NCBI RefSeq assembly: GCF_021869535.1
Contig: NW_026262734.1
Coordinates: 74,028,339 to 74,092,338, forward strand
DNA length: 64,000 nt
Reading direction: 5' to 3'
Origin: Mytilus californianus
Taxonomy: Eukaryota; Mollusca; Bivalvia; Mytilida; Mytilidae
In this document: one piece after another, positions 55,736-64,000 of the stretch
Layout of the letters: each line of letters starts with the position of its first letter
Position numbering within the stretch: the first letter of the stretch is position 1
Position numbers and translations under genes: made by a program
The notes under the pieces: model-generated
Told to the model about the DNA's origin: nothing
Database searches by the model: none
Seen by the model: only the letters and a program-made list of their open reading frames with translations

Positions 55736-57164
55736 GTTCAACAAAGTATTTCTTTAGATTCGACAATTCAAAGAAAACAAACGAAAACAAAAATATAGCC
55801 ATAAGTTAACTTCTGCAGAGGAACACATATATATAAATTAATATTTAACCACACAGTACATTTGTATTTATGTATGATTTCATATGTATATTAAGATAAA
55901 CAATCAAAAGAAAGCAAAATTACAAATAGTAACTACCAGTAATTTAAAATTTGGCTTCTTTGGTCGTTCGTAATCGGTTGTCCTCAAATATAGTTCCTTT
56001 CGTGTTGATGTTTGTAAAATCGTATAGTATCATTTTCGTGAGAATCCAATGGCTTATAATTATTAGTTGCATTATTTCTTGATAGTGAAATATGATATAA
56101 TGTTAATATTTTTCAGGTGGTATTGTCGGACTATTTCGTGTCAAATTTGTATGAAAGGCAACTATGTCTGTTTGATATTCAGACATTTCTTTGCGATAGA
56201 ATAAAATCTCCTAGAAATCCTATGTTAAAATAATAAAGTTCTTGCTTCCTTGTGTTTTATTACTTAATTTGATGTCTTCGCTGTTCAGCACAAGTGAACA
56301 CACGCATTATCATCGTTTCACTGGGAACCACAGAGCTGAAACCTAAACTTTTACGTTAGCAGGGACGTAACCCCGTCGAAAATTCTTGTCATTTTGGCAG
56401 TGAAAGACATGTAGATTTTTGTAATAATTGTAAAGTGTTGTTCCCGAAAACACGTTAGCTGCTGATTTACTGAATGGTGCACGAAAATAATGATTGCAAG
56501 GTGCAGACAAAGAAATTTTGCAGTCACTTGACATTAAAAATACTGTCTTTTATTAAAAAATGATATCCTACATAGCCAACAGTTGTCGTAAAGTTATTAA
56601 ACGTTCTCTAAGTCTAATAGAAAGTCTTACATCGTGTAATGACTAAACTAAAAGGTCGCCACACATCTTTTCTGATGTACATACAGACCTTCATACGCAG
56701 GCCTCATCTCTGTTATGCATTATGATTCTGGAATATCTTCTTCTCTCTTTTCGTATCAATATTATTTCTTTCTCCTCATCTTATCTTTTTTCTGATTGCT
56801 GATTATTCTTTCTTCTTATTTCGTTTGCAAAGCTTTTAGTCCCATAAATAATACTTTTCAAACATTTTCGAGGTATATAATTACTAAATTTACCAATGCA
56901 TCAAGGTATTTAACCCTCATAATCCTGTTAGCTTCAAATTATTGAATGCGAGAAAAGTTGATATATGTATGGAAATTTTGAAATAAACAAAATAATTTAG
57001 ATAAACCAAGACTTTTATGTTGACGTTCGATATATAGTGTTGGTTTCCATCGTGTAATATGACAATACCGTGTAGGTAGTATCGAAAAACAAGAAAAAAC
57101 ATGAGTATTGCAGCTAAATGCATATTTCATTCGTTGATTCAAGAGATTGATACAAATGGTACAA
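55736..57164. repeat. Monomer 40
   Basis: C232T (55967) only. Confidence 0.95.
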
Positions 57165-58593
57165 GTTCAACAAAGTATTTCTTTAGATTCGACAATTCAA
57201 AGAAAACAAACGAAAACAAAAATATAGCCATAAGTTAACTTCTGCAGAGGAACACATATATATAAATTAATATTTAACCACACAGTACATTTGTATTTAT
57301 GTATGATTTCATATGTATATTAAGATAAACAATCAAAAGAAAGCAAAATTACAAATAGTAACTACCAGTAATTTAAAATTTGGCTTCTTTGGTCGTTCGT
57401 AATCGGTTGTCCTCAAATATAGTTCCTTTCGTGTTGATGTTTGTAAAATCGTATAGTATCATTTTCGTGAGAATCCAATGGCTTATAATTATTAGTTGCA
57501 TTATTTCTTGATAGTGAAATATGATATAATGTTAATATTTTTCAGGTGGTATTGTCGGACTATTTCGTGTCAAATTTGTATGAAAGGCAACTATGTCTGT
57601 TTGATATTCAGACATTTCTTTGCGATAGAATAAAATCTCCTAGAAATCCTATGTTAAAATAATAAAGTTCTTGCTTCCTTGTGTTTTATTACTTAATTTG
57701 ATGTCTTCGCTGTTCAGCACAAGTGAACACACGCATTATCATCGTTTCACTGGGAACCACAGAGCTGAAACCTAAACTTTTACGTTAGCAGGGACGTAAC
57801 CCCGTCGAAAATTCTTGTCATTTTGGCAGTGAAAGACATGTAGATTTTTGTAATAATTGTAAAGTGTTGTTCCCGAAAACACGTTAGCTGCTGATTTACT
57901 GAATGGTGCACGAAAATAATGATTGCAAGGTGCAGACAAAGAAATTTTGCAGTCACTTGACATTAAAAATACTGTCTTTTATTAAAAAATGATATCCTAC
58001 ATAGCCAACAGTTGTCGTAAAGTTATTAAACGTTCTCTAAGTCTAATAGAAAGTCTTACATCGTGTAATGACTAAACTAAAAGGTCGCCACACATCTTTT
58101 CTGATGTACATACAGACCTTCATACGCAGGCCTCATCTCTGTTATGCATTATGATTCTGGAATATCTTCTTCTCTCTTTTCGTATCAATATTATTTCTTT
58201 CTCCTCATCTTATCTTTTTTCTGATTGCTGATTATTCTTTCTTCTTATTTCGTTTGCAAAGCTTTTAGTCCCATAAATAATACTTTTCAAACATTTTCGA
58301 GGTATATAATTACTAAATTTACCAATGCATCAAGGTATTTAACCCTCATAATCCTGTTAGCTTCAAATTATTGAATGCGAGAAAAGTTGATATATGTATG
58401 GAAATTTTGAAATAAACAAAATAATTTAGATAAACCAAGACTTTTATGTTGACGTTCGATATATAGTGTTGGTTTCCATCGTGTAATATGACAATACCGT
58501 GTAGGTAGTATCGAAAAACAAGAAAAAACATGAGTATTGCAGCTAAATGCATATTTCATTCGTTGATTCAAGAGATTGATACAAATGGTACAA
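57165..58593. repeat. Monomer 41
   Basis: C232T (57396) only. Confidence 0.95.
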
Positions 58594-60024
58594 GTTCAAC
58601 AAAGTATTTCTTTAGATTCGACAATTCAAAGAAAACAAACGAAAACAAAAATATAGCCATAAGTTAACTTCTGCAGAGGAACACATATATATATAAATTA
58701 ATATTTAACCACACAGTACATTTGTATTTATGTATGATTTCATATGTATATTAAGATAAACAATCAAAAGAAAGCAAAATTACAAATAGTAACTACCAGT
58801 AATTTAAAATTTGGCTTCTTTGGTCGCTCGTAATCGGTTGTCCTCAAATATAGTTCCTTTCGTGTTGATGTTTGTAAAATCGTATAGTATCATTTTCGTG
58901 AGAATCCAATGGCTTATAATTATTAGTTGCATTATTTCTTGATAGTGAAATATGATATAATGTTAATATTTTTCAGGTGGTATTGTCGGACTATTTCGTG
59001 TCAAATTTGTATGAAAGGCAACTATGTCTGTTTGATATTCAGACATTTCTTTGCGATAGAATAAAATCTCCTAGAAATCCTATGTTAAAATAATAAAGTT
59101 CTTGCTTCCTTGTGTTTTATTACTTAATTTGATGTCTTCGCTGTTCAGCACAAGTGAACACACGCATTATCATCGTTTCACTGGGAACCACAGAGCTGAA
59201 ACCTAAACTTTTACGTTAGCAGGGACGTAACCCCGTCGAAAATTCTTGTCATTTTGGCAGTGAAAGACATGTAGATTTTTGTAATAATTGTAAAGTGTTG
59301 TTCCCGAAAACACGTTAGCTGCTGATTTACTGAATGGTGCACGAAAATAATGATTGCAAGGTGCAGACAAAGAAATTTTGCAGTTACTTGACATTAAAAA
59401 TACTGTCTTTTATTAAAAAATGATATCCTACATAGCCAACAGTTGTCGTAAAGTTATTAAACGTTCTCTAAGTCTAATAGAAAGTCTTGCATCGTGTAAT
59501 GACTAAACTAAAAGGTCGCCACACATCTTTTCTGATGTACATACAGACCTTCATACGCAGGCCTCATCTCTGTTATGCATTATGATTCTGGAATATCTTC
59601 TTCTCTCTTTTCGTATCAATATTATTTCTTTCTCCTCATCTTATCTTTTTTCTGATTGCTGATTATTCTTTCTTCTTATTTCGTTTGCAAAGCTTTTAGT
59701 CCCATAAATAATACTTTTCAAACATTTTCGAGGTATATAATTACTAAATTTACCAATGCATCAAGGTATTTAACCCTCATAATCCTGTTAGCTTCAAATT
59801 ATTGAATGCGAGAAAAGTTGATATATGTATGGAAATTTTGAAATAAACAAAATAATTTAGATAAACCAAGACTTTTATGTTGACGTTCGATATATAGTGT
59901 TGGTTTCCATCGTGTAATATGACAATACCGTGTAGGTAGTATCGAAAAACAAGAAAAAACATGAGTATTGCAGCTAAATGCATATTTCATTCGTTGATTC
60001 AAGAGATTGATACAAATGGTACAA
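58594..60024. repeat. Monomer 42 (1,431 bp)
   Basis: One extra TA in the TA run at about 58684-58696, plus C790T (59385) and A894G (59489). It is the only copy with this length. Confidence 0.95.
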
Positions 60025-61453
60025 GTTCAACAAAGTATTTCTTTAGATTCGACAATTCAAAGAAAACAAACGAAAACAAAAATATAGCCATAAGTTAACT
60101 TCTGCAGAGGAACACATATATATAAATTAATATTTAACCACACAGTACATTTGTATTTATGTATGATTTCATGTGTATATTAAGATAAACAATCAAAAGA
60201 AAGCAAAATTACAAATAGTAACTACCAGTAATTTAAAATTTGGCTTCTTTGGTCGCTCGTAATCGGTTGTCCTCAAATATAGTTCCTTTCGTGTTGATGT
60301 TTGTAAAATCGTATAGTATCATTTTCGTGAGAATCCAATGGCTTATAATTATTAGTTGCATTATTTCTTGATAGTGAAATATGATATAATGTTAATATTT
60401 TTCAGGTGGTATTGTCGGACTATTTCGTGTCAAATTTGTATGAAAGGCAACTATGTCTGTTTGATATTCAGACATTTCTTTGCGATAGAATAAAATCTCC
60501 TAGAAATCCTATGTTAAAATAATAAAGTTCTTGCTTCCTTGTGTTTTATTACTTAATTTGATGTCTTCGCTGTTCAGCACAAGTGAACACACGCATTATC
60601 ATCGTTTCACTGGGAACCACAGAGCTGAAACCTAAACTTTTACGTTAGCAGGGACGTAACCCCGTCGAAAATTCTTGTCATTTTGGCAGTGAAAGACATG
60701 TAGATTTTTGTAATAATTGTAAAGTGTTGTTCCCGAAAACACGTTAGCTGCTGATTTACTGAATGGTGCACGAAAATAATGATTGCAAGGTGCAGACAAA
60801 GAAATTTTGCAGTCACTTGACATTAAAAATACTGTCTTTTATTAAAAAATGATATCCTACATAGCCAACAGTTGTCGTAAAGTTATTAAACGTTCTCTAA
60901 GTCTAATAGAAAGTCTTACATCGTGTAATGACTAAACTAAAAGGTCGCCACACATCTTTTCTGATGTACATACAGACCTTCATACGCAGGCCTCATCTCT
61001 GTTATGCATTATGATTCTGGAATATCTTCTTCTCTCTTTTCGTATCAATATTATTTCTTTCTCCTCATCTTATCTTTTTTCTGATTGCTGATTATTCTTT
61101 CTTCTTATTTCGTTTGCAAAGCTTTTAGTCCCATAAATAATACTTTTCAAACATTTTCGAGGTATATAATTACTAAATTTACCAATGCATCAAGGTATTT
61201 AACCCTCATAATCCTGTTAGCTTCAAATTATTGAATGCGAGAAAAGTTGATATATGTATGGAAATTTTGAAATAAACAAAATAATTTAGATAAACCAAGA
61301 CTTTTATGTTGACGTTCGATATATAGTGTTGGTTTCCATCGTGTAATATGACAATACCGTGTAGGTAGTATCGAAAAACAAGAAAAAACATGAGTATTGC
61401 AGCTAAATGCATATTTCATTCGTTGATTCAAGAGATTGATACAAATGGTACAA
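60025..61453. repeat. Monomer 43
   Basis: A149G (60173), shared with monomers 10 and 45. Confidence 0.95.
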
Positions 61454-62882
61454 GTTCAACAAAGTATTTCTTTAGATTCGACAATTCAAAGAAAACAAAC
61501 GAAAACAAAAATATAGCCATAAGTTAACTTCTGCAGAGGAACACATATATATAAATTAATATTTAACCACACAGTGCATTTGTATTTATGTATGATTTCA
61601 TATGTATATTAAGATAAACAATCAAAAGAAAGCAAAATTACAAATAGTAACTACCAGTAATTTAAAATTTGGCTTCTTTGGTCGCTCGTAATCGGTTGTC
61701 CTCAAATATAGTTCCTTTCGTGTTGATGTTTGTAAAATCGTATAGTATCATTTTCGTGAGAATCCAATGGCTTATAATTATTAGTTGCATTATTTCTTGA
61801 TAGTGAAATATGATATAATGTTAATATTTTTCAGGTGGTATTGTCGGACTATTTCGTGTCAAATTTGTATGAAAGGCAACTATGTCTGTTTGATATTCAG
61901 ACATTTCTTTGCGATAGAATAAAATCTCCTAGAAATCCTATGTTAAAATAATAAAGTTCTTGCTTCCTTGTGTTTTATTACTTAATTTGATGTCTTCGCT
62001 GTTCAGCACAAGTGAACACACGCATTATCATCGTTTCACTGGGAACCACAGAGCTGAAACCTAAACTTTTACGTTAGCAGGGACGTAACCCCGTCGAAAA
62101 TTCTTGTCATTTTGGCAGTGAAAGACATGTAGATTTTTGTAATAATTGTAAAGTGTTGTTCCCGAAAACACGTTAGCTGCTGATTTACTGAATGGTGCAC
62201 GAAAATAATGATTGCAAGGTGCAGACAAAGAAATTTTGCAGTCACTTGACATTAAAAATACTGTCTTTTATTAAAAAATGATATCCTACATAGCCAACAG
62301 TTGTCGTAAAGTTATTAAACGTTCTCTAAGTCTAATAGAAAGTCTTGCATCGTGTAATGACTAAACTAAAAGGTCGCCACACATCTTTTCTGATGTACAT
62401 ACAGACCTTCATACGCAGGCCTCATCTCTGTTATGCATTATGATTCTGGAATATCTTCTTCTCTCTTTTCGTATCAATATTATTTCTTTCTCCTCATCTT
62501 ATCTTTTTTCTGATTGCTGATTATTCTTTCTTCTTATTTCGTTTGCAAAGCTTTTAGTCCCATAAATAATACTTTTCAAACATTTTCGAGGTATATAATT
62601 ACTAAATTTACCAATGCATCAAGGTATTTAACCCTCATAATCCTGTTAGCTTCAAATTATTGAATGCGAGAAAAGTTGATATATGTATGGAAATTTTGAA
62701 ATAAACAAAATAATTTAGATAAACCAAGACTTTTATGTTGACGTTCGATATATAGTGTTGGTTTCCATCGTGTAATATGACAATACCGTGTAGGTAGTAT
62801 CGAAAAACAAGAAAAAACATGAGTATTGCAGCTAAATGCATATTTCATTCGTTGATTCAAGAGATTGATACAAATGGTACAA
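61454..62882. repeat. Monomer 44
   Basis: Private A123G (61576) in the initiator-like site region, and A894G (62347) shared with monomer 42. Confidence 0.95.
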
Positions 62883-64000
62883 GTTCAACAAAGTATTTCT
62901 TTAGATTCGACAATTCAAAGAAAACAAACGAAAACAAAAATATAGCCATAAGTTAACTTCTGCAGAGGAACACATATATATAAATTAATATTTAACCACA
63001 CAGTACATTTGTATTTATGTATGATTTCATGTGTATATTAAGATAAACAATCAAAAGAAAGCAAAATTACAAATAGTAACTACCAGTAATTTAAAATTTG
63101 GCTTCTTTGGTCGCTCGTAATCGGTTGTCCTCAAATATAGTTCCTTTCGTGTTGATGTTTGTAAAATCGTATAGTATCATTTTCGTGAGAATCCAATGGC
63201 TTATAATTATTAGTTGCATTATTTCTTGATAGTGAAATATGATATAATGTTAATATTTTTCAGGTGGTATTGTCGGACTATTTCGTGTCAAATTTGTATG
63301 AAAGGCAACTATGTCTGTTTGATATTCAGACATTTCTTTGCGATAGAATAAAATCTCCTAGAAATCCTATGTTAAAATAATAAAGTTCTTGCTTCCTTGT
63401 GTTTTATTACTTAATTTGATGTCTTCGCTGTTCAGCACAAGTGAACACACGCATTATCATCGTTTCACTGGGAACCACAGAGCTGAAACCTAAACTTTTA
63501 CGTTAGCAGGGACGTAACCCCGTCGAAAATTCTTGTCATTTTGGCAGTGAAAGACATGTAGATTTTTGTAATAATTGTAAAGTGTTGTTCCCGAAAACAC
63601 GTTAGCTGCTGATTTACTGAATGGTGCACGAAAATAATGATTGCAAGGTGCAGACAAAGAAATTTTGCAGTCACTTGACATTAAAAATACTGTCTTTTAT
63701 TAAAAAATGATATCCTACATAGCCAACAGTTGTCGTAAAGTTATTAAACGTTCTCTAAGTCTAATAGAAAGTCTTACATCGTGTAATGACTAAACTAAAA
63801 GGTCGCCACACATCTTTTCTGATGTACATACAGACCTTCATACGCAGGCCTCATCTCTGTTATGCATTATGATTCTGGAATATCTTCTTCTCTCTTTTCG
63901 TATCAATATTATTTCTTTCTCCTCATCTTATCTTTTTTCTGATTGCTGATTATTCTTTCTTCTTATTTCGTTTGCAAAGCTTTTAGTCCCATAAATAATA
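62883..64000. repeat. Monomer 45 (truncated by the window end)
   Basis: Only p1-p1118 is present. A149G (63031). The cut is the window edge, not a biological end. Confidence 0.95.

Larger units (their letters stand above)
1..64000. repeat. 1,429-bp macrosatellite array, 44.8 copies
   Basis: The same 1,429 bp sequence returns in the same orientation at every step, for example at 1, 1430, 2859 and 4288, and ends mid-copy at 64000. Most copies differ from the consensus at 0 to 4 positions, so neighbours are well above 99.5% identical. There are no inversions, no interrupting insertions and no unique DNA. The unit is AT-rich and I see no obvious shorter internal tandem period. Such homogeneity over 64 kb is typical of satellite or macrosatellite DNA kept uniform by unequal crossing over and gene conversion, usually in heterochromatin (centromere, pericentromere, sex or B chromosome). 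Which of these applies cannot be told here. I do not recognise the monomer as a named satellite family. Confidence 0.98.
15720..64000. repeat. Right array domain, T at p614 (copies 12-45)
   Basis: Thirty-three of these 34 copies carry T at p614; copy 37 alone has A. Recurrent linked variants at p99, p232, p266, p874, p1403 and a T insertion after p1360 are found only here and define multi-monomer blocks. Domain-specific fixed differences are usual where exchange is most frequent among near neighbours. Confidence 0.85.
58594..64000. repeat. Emerging dimer at the right edge (copies 42-45)
   Basis: A894G occurs in copies 42 and 44 only (59489, 62347). A149G occurs in copies 43 and 45 (60173, 63031) and otherwise only in copy 10. 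The alternation suggests that 42-43 and 44-45 are two copies of a 2.86 kb unit. Copy 42 also has private differences (extra TA) and C790T. Confidence 0.6.

Noticed and set aside
1..64000. rDNA intergenic spacer, histone cluster or tRNA/snRNA gene array
   Set aside because: No rRNA, tRNA or snRNA sequence and no histone-like protein is visible in the monomer on either strand.
1..64000. CRISPR array
   Set aside because: The repeated unit is 1.4 kb and spacers are absent; copies abut directly.
1..64000. Tandem transposon or retroelement array
   Set aside because: No transposase, reverse transcriptase or integrase frame, no terminal repeats and no target-site duplications are seen at any phase of the unit.
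1..64000. Telomeric repeats (TTAGG or TTAGGG) hinting at a subtelomere
   Set aside because: No tandem telomeric motif occurs anywhere in the monomer.

Overview
The whole 64 kb window is one tandem array. A single unit of 1,429 bp repeats head to tail from the first base to the last: 44 complete copies and a 45th cut off by the window end (1,118 bp). There is no unique flanking DNA, so the array runs past both edges. Copies are almost identical. By eye I find about 22 variable sites across the monomer, and a typical copy carries 0 to 4 differences. I place monomer position 1 (p1) at window position 1; this phase is arbitrary. Thirty-nine of the 44 complete copies are exactly 1,429 bp, four are 1,430 bp (one inserted T) and one is 1,431 bp (an extra TA).

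This is macrosatellite DNA from a eukaryote. The AT-rich composition (about 30% GC by eye), the absence of long ORFs and of any bacterial operon layout, and the concerted evolution of a 1.4 kb unit all point that way. A 79 nt GT-AG intron candidate and TATA/AATAAA signals fit an animal, for example an insect, but nothing seen fixes the species. I find no rRNA, tRNA, histone, transposase, reverse transcriptase, CRISPR or telomeric sequence.

Layout: copies 1-9 (1-12861) form a left domain with A at p614. Copies 12-45 (15720-64000) form a right domain with T at p614, except copy 37. Copies 10 and 11 interleave the two states at the border. Inside the right domain, linked marker sites show larger duplications: a block of about six to seven monomers seen at copies 12-18 and 21-26, fragments of it at copies 27-33, a dimer at copies 28-31 and another dimer at copies 42-45. 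These are the marks of recent unequal exchange or segmental amplification.

Within each monomer the plus strand carries, in the right order, a TATA-like box (p95-102), an initiator-like CAGT (p119-122), a possible 79 nt GT-AG intron (p303-381) joining two in-phase open stretches, and an AATAAA (p497-502) with a T/GT-rich tail. A minus-strand AATAAA (p526-521) lies downstream of a 63-codon minus-strand ORF (p799-608), so the unit may hold convergent short transcription units. This is a hypothesis: AT-rich DNA makes such signals easily, and the amino-acid-changing variants and frame breaks seen do not indicate purifying selection on the minus-strand ORFs.
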